In this document: in pieces, positions 18,499 through 26,283 of the stretch
Position numbering within the stretch: position 1 is the stretch's first letter
Layout: every line of letters begins with the position of its first letter
Assembly: GCA_965218625.1 (NCBI GenBank)
Contig: CBDCLG010000020.1
Span: 744,001 to 808,000, forward strand
DNA: 64,000 bases
Direction: 5' to 3'
DNA from: Bin5 sp965218625
Lineage (GTDB): Bacteria; Chloroflexota; Anaerolineae; Caldilineales; Caldilineaceae
Program-made: the position numbers and the translations under genes
Notes under the pieces: model-generated
What the model was told of the DNA's origin: nothing
Databases searched by the model: none
What the model saw: the letters and a program-made list of their open reading frames with translations, nothing else

Positions 18499-19494
18499 CT
18501 ACTGCTTTACGGAACTGTCCGGACCGGGCACGTTGCCTGTTTCTACTCCATCCATCAGCGTGGGGTCGCCGCCGAGCGCAGTTGCCATCGTTTTGAGATT
18601 CTCCACCATCATTGCGAAGTAGGAATGTTCAGGGTCTCCCGGATCGCCCGGTAGGTCGTCGTCGCTCAACGTGCTGACATATGTGACGCCGGCCTCGCGC
18701 CCAATCTGCTCTACGATCCTGGACGGGAAGACCTCCGAGCCGAAGATGGCCGGCACGCCGCCGGCGCGCATCTGCTCGATCAGATCTGCCACCTCCTGCG
18801 CCGACGGTTCGGAGAAATCGGACGGCTGCACCGCCCCCAGCACCGTGTACCCATAGCGGGGCGCGAAGTAGGCGAATGAATCGTGATAGGTGTACAGTTT
18901 GCGGTTTTCTTGCGGAATGCTGGCGGTCGTGGCCTGGATCGCCGCGTCCAGCGCCGCGATTCGCGCCTCAAACTCGTCATAATTGGCTTGGTAAGCGTCG
19001 GCGTTCTCTGGGTCACGCGCCGTCAGCTTTTCCCTCACAATTTCGGCATAAGCAAGGGCATATAGCGGGTCGGTCCACAGGTGGGGGTTTGGGCTGCCGC
19101 CCTCTTTAGGAAAGGAGAAATCGAAGACATATTCGTCCGGATCGATAACCATCTCACCCAGTAGCACGATCTCCGCGCCCTCTTTCAGATTGGCCTCGGC
19201 CATCTTGATCGCCGACTGTTCCAGGTGCAGCCCATTGATGAAGATAAGATCGGCATTGGCCAGTGTCACCGCGTCGGACGGCGCCAGCTCAAAGGTATGC
19301 GAATCGGCGCCGGCCGGCACAAGACCGGTCAGCTCAACCAGATCGCCGCTGACGTTGTAGACAATGTTGGTGATCGGGGAGACGGTTGCCACAACCTGCA
19401 AGCGTCCTTCTGACGACTCCGACCTGTCTCTGCCGCAAGCGCTGAACAGGAGCGTCAACGCCAGCAACACAATGAGAATACGATATGCTTTCAA
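18499..19494 (-). CDS. Zinc/manganese-binding lipoprotein, third paralogue
   Basis: A ZnuA-family protein of ~331 residues from TTG 19494 (KAYRILIVLLALTLLFSAC, lipobox FSAC). An ATG at 19572 would add a non-conserved 26-residue leader; the TTG is preferred because the signal peptide starts there and GAGGAAG lies upstream. Metal ligands: GADSHTFELAPSD, SPNPHLWTDPLYALAYAE, TYHDSFAYFAPRYGYT and the C-terminal DDDLPGDPGDPEHSYFAMM. It shares with the first paralogue the ending LKTMA-ALGGDPTLMDGVETGNVP, so the three genes are recent tandem duplicates. This is the promoter-proximal member, with its own strong promoter. Confidence 0.9.
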   Translation of the reverse strand: MKAYRILIVLLALTLLFSACGRDRSESSEGRLQVVATVSPITNIVYNVSGDLVELTGLVPAGADSHTFELAPSDAVTLANADLIFINGLHLEQSAIKMAEANLKEGAEIVLLGEMVIDPDEYVFDFSFPKEGGSPNPHLWTDPLYALAYAEIVREKLTARDPENADAYQANYDEFEARIAALDAAIQATTASIPQENRKLYTYHDSFAYFAPRYGYTVLGAVQPSDFSEPSAQEVADLIEQMRAGGVPAIFGSEVFPSRIVEQIGREAGVTYVSTLSDDDLPGDPGDPEHSYFAMMVENLKTMATALGGDPTLMDGVETGNVPGPDSSVKQ

Positions 19495-19581
19495 CTCGAG
19501 TAGCTTCCTCTTGGAAATGGAGAATTGAAAGGGCGGGGGGCGGGCAACTGGCCCTATTGATTTCATTCGCAATTGCCAGTA

Positions 19582-19611
19582 AATCTAGCATGATCGTTCA
19601 AGCACTGTCAA
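19582..19611 (-). promoter_or_regulatory. Sigma-70 promoter of the third binding-protein gene
   Basis: On the minus strand TTGACA (19611-19606) and TAGATT (19587-19582) are 18 bases apart, ~90 bases before the TTG start. A GGCAATTGCGAA element immediately downstream may be a Zur site. Confidence 0.6.
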
Positions 19612-19712
19612 AACGAGGAATTGGCTGTCCCGAAAACGGTGCAACACAAACAACAACAGCGGACTTCTGGCGGGCACGCCGCGATGGAAGACACTCGCGC
19701 GTTTCCTCTTCG

Positions 19713-19741
19713 TTGACCCCGGCACTTTCCTCAACTATACT
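19713..19741 (+). promoter_or_regulatory. Sigma-70 promoter of the phyH-amidase unit
   Basis: TTGACC (19713-19718) and TATACT (19736-19741) with a 17-base spacer lie 51 bases before the PhyH start. Together with the opposing promoter at 19582-19611 this makes the ~300-base gap 19495-19791 a divergent regulatory region. Confidence 0.65.
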
Positions 19742-19791
19742 GCCAACATTGCTTCATCACGTTTTCCCGGCAGCCAGCAAGGAATCTTCCA

Positions 19792-20799
19792 ATGGGTACT
19801 GTCCCGACCGCACGCGCCGCGCCAAGCCTCGCGCCGGTAAACGCCAACGGCGCGGCTCCGGCAGCGGACCGCCCCGATTGCATCGCTGAATTCTACGCAG
19901 AGAACGGCTACTACATCCTTCCAGATGCGCTGACAGCGGCAGAGGTGGAGGAGCTGCGCGCCGAAACGACCGCCATCTGCAAGGGCGAACGCGGCGACGT
20001 GGACGGCTTCGAATCGGGCATACCCGGCGAAAACGAGGACGAGGCGCTGCGCCGCTATCTCTGCATCCACTTCCCGCACAAAATATCGAAAGTGATGCTG
20101 GACTCCCTCGGCCACCCGAGCATCGCAAATGTCCTCACGCAGGTGATCGGGCCGAACGTCAAATGTATGCAGTCGATGCTCTTCATCAAGGCGACCGGCA
20201 AGCCGGGCCAGGCCTGGCACCAGGACGAATACTTCATCCCCACCCGCGACCGCACGCTCACCGGCGCCTGGATCGCGCTCGACGACGTCACAATCGAGAA
20301 TGGCTGCCTCTGGATCATCCCCGGCTCGCACAAACGCGGCATCATCTGGCCGCAGCACGACCACGACGATCCCCGCTTCGACTGCGCCGGCGAAGCATAC
20401 GGCTTTCCCTATTGCGACGATGACTCGGTGCCGGTCGAGGTGAAGGCGGGCTCGCTCGTCTTCTTCAACGGCTACCTGCTGCACCGCTCCTTCCCCAACC
20501 GGGCGCAGAGCGGCTACAGGCGCGTCCTCGTCAACCACTACATGAGCGCTGAGTCGCTGCTACCCTGGCGGGGGCCGAAGGAGGGACAGCACATGGCGAT
20601 CACCGACTACCGGGACATTGTCATGATCGCGGGCGAAGACCCCTACCCCTGGAAACCGCTCGAGGAGTTGGCCGCGCCCAAGGTCCGGCCTACCGGCGAA
20701 GGCGGCTGCGAGCAGTGGCGGCGGGGGTCCAAACGCGAAAAACTACCCTTCTTCAAAGATGGCTTCCGCGCCGGGGACGCGCCCGAAGATGACGACTGA
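19792..20799 (+). CDS. Phytanoyl-CoA dioxygenase (PhyH) family oxygenase
   Basis: A 335-residue Fe(II)/2-oxoglutarate oxygenase. The facial triad is visible: His143 and Asp145 in WHQDEYFIPT and the distal His231 in YLLHRSFPN; the 2-oxoglutarate-binding Arg is in GYRRVLVNHYM. The substrate context IALDDVTIENGCLWIIPGSHKRG is typical of bacterial PhyH proteins, which hydroxylate small acids, ectoine or secondary metabolites. It overlaps the following amidase start by 11 bases, so the two are translationally coupled. Substrate unknown. A non-homologous Ala/Pro-rich ~20-residue stretch precedes the domain. Confidence 0.85.
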   Translation: MGTVPTARAAPSLAPVNANGAAPAADRPDCIAEFYAENGYYILPDALTAAEVEELRAETTAICKGERGDVDGFESGIPGENEDEALRRYLCIHFPHKISKVMLDSLGHPSIANVLTQVIGPNVKCMQSMLFIKATGKPGQAWHQDEYFIPTRDRTLTGAWIALDDVTIENGCLWIIPGSHKRGIIWPQHDHDDPRFDCAGEAYGFPYCDDDSVPVEVKAGSLVFFNGYLLHRSFPNRAQSGYRRVLVNHYMSAESLLPWRGPKEGQHMAITDYRDIVMIAGEDPYPWKPLEELAAPKVRPTGEGGCEQWRRGSKREKLPFFKDGFRAGDAPEDDD

Positions 20800-22264
20800 T
20801 CTCTGCTTTCTCAACGCCGCCGATCTGGCCGCCGGCATCCGCCGCAAGGACTTTTCCAGCCTTGAGGTGACCCAGGCCCACATCGGGCAGGTCGAACGCA
20901 TCAACCCGGAAGTCAACGCGGTCGTAACCTTCCTGCCCGAACAGGCCCTCGAACAGGCCAGGGCCGCGGACGACGCCCTCGCCGCAGGTGACGACGTCGG
21001 CCCTCTCCACGGCCTGCCCATGCTGCACAAGGACACCACCGACACCGCCGGCATCCGCACCACCTACGGCTCGCCCATCCATCGCGACAATGTGCCCGCG
21101 CAAAGCCAGCTGATCATCGAGCGGCTGCACGCGGCCGGCGCAATCCCGATGGGCAAGACCAATGTGCCCGAGTTCGGGGCCGGATCGCAATCGTTCAACC
21201 CCGTCTTTGGGGCGACCGGCAACCCCTATGACCCGAGTAAGACCTGCGGCGGTTCCAGCGGCGGCCAGGCCGTCGCGCTCGCCTGCGGCATGACCCCGAT
21301 CGCCGACGGCAGCGACATGGGCGGCTCCCTGCGCAACCCGGCCAACTTCTGCAACGTGGTCGGATTCCGTGTCTCGCCGGGAAGAGTCCCGGTGTGGCCG
21401 AGTTTGACCGGCTGGTCGGGGCTGTCGGTGCAGGGGCCGATGGGGCGCACGGTGGCGGACGCGGCGTTTCTGCTGCGTGTGATCGCGGGGCCGGACCCGC
21501 GTTCCCCGATCGCGCAGTCGGAGCCGGGCAGCGCTTTTGCCCGCCCGCTGGCGCGCGATTTCAACGGTGTGCGTATCGCGTACAGCGCAGATCTGGGGGG
21601 AGTGTTCCCGGTGGACCCGCGTGTGACCGCGGCCATCGAAGCGCAGCTGCCGGCCTTCCAGCAACTTGGCTGTGAGGTGACTGATTTCAGCGGTGCCGGC
21701 GCGGCGCGGCGGGGAAGTGACGGTCCGGCTCTGCCGGACTTCAACGATGCCGACGAGATTTTCAAGACGTTGCGCGCGTGGAGTTTCCACCTTTCGCACG
21801 GGCCCCTGCTGGCAGAGCACCGCCACCAGATGAAGGAGACGTTCGTGTGGAACATTGAACAGGGGGCGCTTCTCAGCGGAGCGGACGTGGGCCGGGCTGA
21901 GGAGAAGCGCACGGCGTTGTACCATGCGATGCGCCTCTTTATGGACGCCTACGAATTCCTGTTGCTGCCGGTCAACCAGGTCCCGCCTTTTTCGGTTGAC
22001 GTTCCGTATCCGACTTCGATTGATAGCGGCGACGGTATCGTCGAGATGGAGACCTATATCGACTGGATGAAGTCCTGCTACTATATTACTGTGACCGGTC
22101 ATCCGGCCATTTCTGTGCCGTGCGGGTTTACTCCCGAGGGACTGCCGGTCGGCGTGCAAATTGTGGGTCGACACCAGGACGATTTCGGAGCGCTGCAGCT
22201 GGCGCATGCTTTTGAGCAGGCCACGCGGGTGGGGGAACGCAGGCCGGCAGTGGATAGTGGATAG
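20789..22264 (+). CDS. Amidase signature-family hydrolase
   Basis: Start ATG 20789 (MTTDLCFLNAADLAAGIRRKD); a longer frame from 20759 lies inside the phyH end. Amidase-signature catalytic elements: Lys in LPMLHKDTTDT (~81), the Gly/Ser-rich CGGSSGGQAVALACGM and GSDMGGSLRNPANFC holding the cis-Ser and nucleophilic Ser. About 491 residues, the usual length. The last codons (PAVDSG) and the TAG stop are supplied by the heptamer array that begins at 22251, so the natural C-terminus may have been altered. It hydrolyses an amide, substrate unknown. Confidence 0.88.
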   Translation: MTTDLCFLNAADLAAGIRRKDFSSLEVTQAHIGQVERINPEVNAVVTFLPEQALEQARAADDALAAGDDVGPLHGLPMLHKDTTDTAGIRTTYGSPIHRDNVPAQSQLIIERLHAAGAIPMGKTNVPEFGAGSQSFNPVFGATGNPYDPSKTCGGSSGGQAVALACGMTPIADGSDMGGSLRNPANFCNVVGFRVSPGRVPVWPSLTGWSGLSVQGPMGRTVADAAFLLRVIAGPDPRSPIAQSEPGSAFARPLARDFNGVRIAYSADLGGVFPVDPRVTAAIEAQLPAFQQLGCEVTDFSGAGAARRGSDGPALPDFNDADEIFKTLRAWSFHLSHGPLLAEHRHQMKETFVWNIEQGALLSGADVGRAEEKRTALYHAMRLFMDAYEFLLLPVNQVPPFSVDVPYPTSIDSGDGIVEMETYIDWMKSCYYITVTGHPAISVPCGFTPEGLPVGVQIVGRHQDDFGALQLAHAFEQATRVGERRPAVDSG

Positions 22265-22300
22265 TGGATAGTGGATAGTGGATAGTGGATAGTGGATAAG
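22251..22300 (+). repeat. Tandem heptamer array (GTGGATA)n, ~7 copies
   Basis: Perfect 7-base tandem units overlapping the 3' end of the amidase gene. The plus strand supplies TAG stops. The minus strand reads endlessly as Tyr-Pro-Leu-Ser-Thr-Ile-His and is not a gene. Confidence 0.95.
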
Positions 22301-22379
22301 GGTCGGCGATTCGGCGGAAGGTTAGGTTAGACTCCGGATGCGGGCGGCTGTAGCCGGGTGTGTCGCGTACGACGGGGGG

Positions 22380-23222
22380 CTAGGCAAGACCCCAGATGGC
22401 GGCGGCGGTACCTCCCAGAATTCTCTCCTTGTCATCCTCGCGCAGAAACGGAAGACCCTCTCTGATCAGGCGCAGCTCCTGCGCCAGCGGCGGCCAGTTG
22501 TGTTTGACGCGGTGGTGGCCGGGGTAGCCCGTGCCCCAGATCATGCGGGCGGCGCCGAACGCCGATTGGACCTGGGCAATGAAGGGATGCACGTCGGCGT
22601 GCGGATATGCCGCGCGCGAGTGCCCGGCGACATCCGACAGCTTCACGTGGATATTATCGTAGCGGGCGAGGTCGACAATGGGCTGATAGGCAGTCTGTTC
22701 GAGATCGACCTGCGGATAGCCCAGGTGATCGAGGATCAGCGTCAGATGGGGATAGCGCCGGGCAATGACGGCGATCTGATCGGCCTCCTCGGCGCGCAGA
22801 TGGAACTGGATAGTTGCTTCCAAGGCCGCAATCTCTTCCCACATCGGCCCGTTCTGCTCGGTCAGCAGGATTTTCTCTTCAGGATAGTACATCGGGTGGA
22901 AACGGAAGCCCGCCAGGCCGCGCTCCTCGACCCAATAGCGCACATGCGCGGCGTTGTCGGCGTCCTGCGGGTCGATCAGGCCGTGCCCGATGAACCGGCC
23001 GGGAAAGCGCGCCACCGAATCCGCGATGTAACCGTTGTCCCAGGTCGACCAGCTGGTCTGCACCAGCACGGCCCAGTCCACGCCGTGCTCGTCCATTTCG
23101 GCGAGCATCTCGTCGGCTGTGCCGGGCTCGTCGGGGTAGCTGTTCCAGGTCGGCGCGGTCGGGCCGACCGGATACTTGGGCGGGTCGATCTCCCACACAT
23201 GAACGTGGGTGTCAACGAGCAT
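22380..23222 (-). CDS. Amidohydrolase family 2 (TIM-barrel metal-dependent hydrolase)
   Basis: A 280-residue protein with the amidohydro_2 pattern: VDTHVHVWE (metal HxH at ~5-7), GFRFHPMYY, LILDHLGYPQ and a C-terminal IWGTGYPG where the family usually has an Asp (WGTDYP). That Asp is replaced by Gly, so a canonical metal ligand may be missing and activity is uncertain. Relatives include 2-pyrone-4,6-dicarboxylate lactonase and decarboxylases of aromatic acids. Single gene on the minus strand among plus-strand genes; divergent from the thioredoxin-like gene. Confidence 0.85.
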   Translation of the reverse strand: MLVDTHVHVWEIDPPKYPVGPTAPTWNSYPDEPGTADEMLAEMDEHGVDWAVLVQTSWSTWDNGYIADSVARFPGRFIGHGLIDPQDADNAAHVRYWVEERGLAGFRFHPMYYPEEKILLTEQNGPMWEEIAALEATIQFHLRAEEADQIAVIARRYPHLTLILDHLGYPQVDLEQTAYQPIVDLARYDNIHVKLSDVAGHSRAAYPHADVHPFIAQVQSAFGAARMIWGTGYPGHHRVKHNWPPLAQELRLIREGLPFLREDDKERILGGTAAAIWGLA

Positions 23223-23273
23223 AGGGCGCTCCTCCCTCAGTGACGCGCCGGCCGCAATCGGCTGCCGGTCGCG

Positions 23274-23302
23274 TTGGCAGCTTGGCTACACTTTGGCATA
23301 AT
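23274..23302 (+). promoter_or_regulatory. Sigma-70 promoter before the thioredoxin-like lipoprotein
   Basis: TTGGCA (23274-23279) and CATAAT (23297-23302) with a 17-base spacer. It would give a ~175-base leader before ATG 23485. No obvious riboswitch fold was recognised in that leader. Confidence 0.5.
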
Positions 23303-23484
23303 GCAGGATGCATGCGCCGGTTCACCCCTGACTCGTTTCCGTGCGGGGTTGAGCGGAAGCAATGACGGCGCGTTGCAACTGATTCTACTCATCCCCACCG
23401 TCGGAATCAAGTAGCTCGCCGTCGGACTCTGGAAGAGTGGGCACCGGCTTAGATGCCCCTAATCCAAGGAGGGACGATCAGATT

Positions 23485-24069
23485 ATGACGAAATCGCACA
23501 GACGGCTGATTCTCCTGGTTATCCTGATGGTCCTGGCGCTGGCCGGCTGCAACCCGGTCCCCGGAGATGGCGCGCCGGCTGCCGGTGGCAATCAGGTGGC
23601 ACAAGCGACCGAGGCGCCGGCCGCCGAACCGACACCGACGGTGATGGAGGAGCCGACGGCCACCGCGGAACCGACCTCGACGCCGGAACCCGAACCGACC
23701 GAGGTTACGCTCGGGCCGCCGCCCGCCTTCAGAGAAGAGATTATCGCCACAGACCCGCAGACCGTTGCGCTGGGCCAGGGCCATCCCCAGGTAATCGAGT
23801 TTTTTGCCTTCTGGTGACCGATCTGCCTCCGCTTTGCGCCTGTGGTTCACAGGCTCGAAATCGATTACTGGGGACAGGTTGAGTTCATCTATCTAGACAT
23901 TGACGACCAGGGCTCGGCGACCTTCGAGCAGCAGTTCGGCTTCCGCTACCAGCCCCACCTGATCCTGCTCGACGGGAAGGGCAATGTAGTGCAGGAGTTC
24001 GTCGGAGCGCAACCCGAGGCGGACCTGCGGGCAGCGCTCGATCAGCTGATTATGCTGGATAGTGAGTAG
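23485..24069 (+). CDS. Thioredoxin-fold lipoprotein, probable selenoprotein (UxxC; TGA at 23815-23817 read as Sec)
   Basis: Seen: ATG 23485 (AGGAGGGA upstream) starts a lipoprotein signal with lipobox LALAGC, then a Thr/Pro/Glu-rich linker (~30-85), then a thioredoxin domain. At codon 111 the frame has TGA: VIEFFAFW-[TGA]-PIC-LRFAPVV. The same frame continues without another stop to TAG 24067-24069, with FGFRYQPHLILLD (cis-Pro loop) and GNVVQEFVG, both typical of thioredoxins. TGA stands exactly where the first redox Cys of WCxxC belongs, giving UxxC. A perfect hairpin follows at 23838-23854. Known: UxxC is a common selenoprotein redox motif, and bacterial SECIS hairpins lie just after the UGA. 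Inferred: a membrane-anchored, extracytoplasmic thiol/selenol oxidoreductase of 194 residues. Alternative: a nonsense mutation or base error (TGC to TGA). selA, selB, selC and selD are not in this window. Confidence 0.72.
23838..23854 (+). promoter_or_regulatory. SECIS-like hairpin GCCTGTG-GTT-CACAGGC
   Basis: A perfect 7-bp stem with a 3-base loop beginning with G. The loop's first base is 28 positions after the last base of the in-frame TGA. This fits the bacterial SECIS description: a short stem with a small apical loop carrying a G in its first positions, roughly 16-37 bases after the UGA. It lies within the coding frame, as bacterial SECIS elements do. Confidence 0.6.
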
Positions 24070-24125
24070 TGGGTTGCGAATAACATCGAGCGCGCGCCGC
24101 AAACTGCGTCAAGCCGGCAACTGAG

Positions 24126-25667
24126 ATGACAGCAGAACTGAGCGAAGTGACAATAGTCCAGCTGCAGGACGATATGGGCGCAGGCGCGCGCACTGCCGCC
24201 AGCATTGCCGAGGGCTACCTGGCCGCGATCGCGGCTCTGGACGAAGAGCTATGCTCGGTGATCGAGACAAACCCCGAAGCGCTCACGATCGCCGAGCAAA
24301 TGGACCGCGAACGGGCGTCAGGTCATCTGCGCGGCCCGCTGCACGGCATTCCCATTCTGATCAAGGACAACATCGACACCGATGACCGGATGCAGACGAC
24401 CGCCGGCTCGCTGGCGCTGCTCGGTTCGCGCGCGGCCGGCGATGCAACCGTCGCCGCGTCGCTGCGGCAGGCCGGCGCGGTCATCCTGGCCAAGGCCAAC
24501 CTGAGCGAATGGGCAAACTGGCGTTCCACCAGCTCGAACAGCGGCTGGAGCGCACGCGGCGGCCAGTGCTGCAACCCCTACGCGCTGGACCGCAGTCCGG
24601 GCGGCTCCAGCTCAGGTTCCGGCGCGGCCGTCAGCGCCAATCTGGCCGCGGTCGCGCTGGGCAGCGAGACCGACGGTTCGATCGTCAACCCGTCGACAAT
24701 GTGCGGCATCGCCGGCATCAAGCCCACCGTCGGTCTCAGCAGCCGCGCCGGCGTCATTCCCATTTCGCACACACAGGATACGGTCGGGCCGATGGCGCGC
24801 AGCGTTGCCGACGCCGCTGCCGTCCTGGGCGCGCTGACCGCGGCCGATGCACGCGATCCGGCGACCGGCGCTCCGCAGCGAAGAGTACACGCCGACTACC
24901 GCCAGTTCCTGGACGCTGACGGTCTGCGCGGCGCGCGCATCGGTGTAGCGCGCAAGACGGTGAGCGGATACGATGCCGCGATCGATAAGACATTCGAAGA
25001 GGCTATCGACGCCATCCGCGACGCGGGCGCGGAGCTCATCGACCCGGCCGACATCCCCACGATCGAAGATGAAAGACTGGGCGCGAGCGAAAGGCTCGTC
25101 ATGATGACCGAGTTCAAACATGACATTGGCGCCTACCTGGCAACCCGCGTCGTCGTGGATGCGGAGATGCCGCAGCCGCGCACGCTCGCCGACCTGATCC
25201 AGTTCAACCTCGATCACGCCGAGCAGGAGCTGGCCGTGTTCGGCCAGGAGCAGTTCGAGCGGGCGCAGGAAAGCGGCCCTCTCGACGGCGAGGACTATCT
25301 GCAGGCGCTGGCAACGGGGCGGCGGCTGGCCGGCGTGGAAGGGCTCGACGCGGTCTTGAATGCCTTCAACCTTGACGCGTTGATTGCGCCGTCCGGAGGC
25401 CCGCCCCCGCTTATCGACCCGCGATTCGGGGACAGTTTTCGGGGCGGCAGCTCCAAGTGCGCGGCGGTGGCAGGCTATCCGCTGGTGACGGTGCCGGCCG
25501 GTTTTGTGGCAGTTGGGGAGGACACCGGCGCGGCAATCGACCTGCCCGTCGGTCTTACCTTCATGGGCCGCGCCTGGAGCGAGGCGGTGCTGATTCGCCT
25601 CGCCTACGCGTTTGAGCAGATCACGCAGGCGCGCCGCCCGCCGCCACTCTTCGCCCCCGCATTGTAG
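24126..25667 (+). CDS. Amidase signature-family hydrolase
   Basis: A 513-residue member of the amidase signature family, distinct from the one at 20789. Lys80 is in IPILIKDNIDT; the Ser cluster is in SPGGSSSGSGAAVSANLAAVALGSETDGSIVNPS (cis-Ser and nucleophile) and is followed by GIKPTVGL. Relatives annotated as amidases, GatA-like or peptide amidases share this arrangement. There is no GatB/GatC partner nearby, so it is more likely catabolic than part of tRNA amidation. It starts 56 bases after the thioredoxin-like lipoprotein gene. Confidence 0.9.
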   Translation: MTAELSEVTIVQLQDDMGAGARTAASIAEGYLAAIAALDEELCSVIETNPEALTIAEQMDRERASGHLRGPLHGIPILIKDNIDTDDRMQTTAGSLALLGSRAAGDATVAASLRQAGAVILAKANLSEWANWRSTSSNSGWSARGGQCCNPYALDRSPGGSSSGSGAAVSANLAAVALGSETDGSIVNPSTMCGIAGIKPTVGLSSRAGVIPISHTQDTVGPMARSVADAAAVLGALTAADARDPATGAPQRRVHADYRQFLDADGLRGARIGVARKTVSGYDAAIDKTFEEAIDAIRDAGAELIDPADIPTIEDERLGASERLVMMTEFKHDIGAYLATRVVVDAEMPQPRTLADLIQFNLDHAEQELAVFGQEQFERAQESGPLDGEDYLQALATGRRLAGVEGLDAVLNAFNLDALIAPSGGPPPLIDPRFGDSFRGGSSKCAAVAGYPLVTVPAGFVAVGEDTGAAIDLPVGLTFMGRAWSEAVLIRLAYAFEQITQARRPPPLFAPAL

Positions 25668-25783
25668 ACCGGGAAACAGGGACCGTTTTCGAACAACTGC
25701 CGAGAACTATGTGATAGGCAATACGCAAGACGCGCCCGGTTTCTGCTATGATCTATTGGCAGAAGGGGGGAACAGAGGCCACA

Positions 25784-26278
25784 ATGAACTTGCAAACGGA
25801 TCTCAAGTCCGAACATGTCAACCACCTGGATGTCAGCGGCGTCTCGCTTGTGCCGGCCGGCACGTCGATTCGCGCTACGCTGGCGCAGATGCGCGCTGAC
25901 CGCCAGGTCGTCTGCCTGGTGCTCGACAACGACCGGCAGCCCGACGAGGAAGGCGGGACGCAGCTTGTCGGCATCTTTACCGAGCGGGACGTGATGCGAA
26001 AAGTCATAGACGCCCAAAACATCCTGGACAGACCGGTTGACGAGGTGATGACGCCGAATCCGATCACAATCGGACCGGACACGCCGGCGGCGGACGCCTT
26101 GCGCCTGATGGACGAAAACCATTTTCGCAATCTGCCCATCGTCGACCGGGAAGGCAACCTGTTGGGGAATATGACCCACCAGGCGATCATCCAGTACCTG
26201 GCAGACCGCTATCCGGTTGAAGTACTGAACCGGCCGAACGATCCCGAACGCTTCCCAAGCAAAGCGGAGGGAGGGTAG
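25784..26278 (+). CDS. Stand-alone CBS-domain pair protein
   Basis: A 164-residue protein from ATG 25784; an in-frame ATG 36 bases earlier lacks family sequence. Two CBS motifs: GTSIRATLAQMRADRQVVCLVLD ... LVGIFTERDVMRKVI (~25-85) and PITIGPDTPAADALRLMDENHFRNLPIVDREGNLLGNMTHQAIIQYL (~98-150). CBS pairs bind adenosine nucleotides and act as energy sensors. Its stop is 5 bases before the KorA start, and KorB carries the same kind of domain, so it probably regulates the 2-oxoacid oxidoreductase; this link is inferred. Confidence 0.88.
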   Translation: MNLQTDLKSEHVNHLDVSGVSLVPAGTSIRATLAQMRADRQVVCLVLDNDRQPDEEGGTQLVGIFTERDVMRKVIDAQNILDRPVDEVMTPNPITIGPDTPAADALRLMDENHFRNLPIVDREGNLLGNMTHQAIIQYLADRYPVEVLNRPNDPERFPSKAEGG

Positions 26279-26283
26279 AGCGC

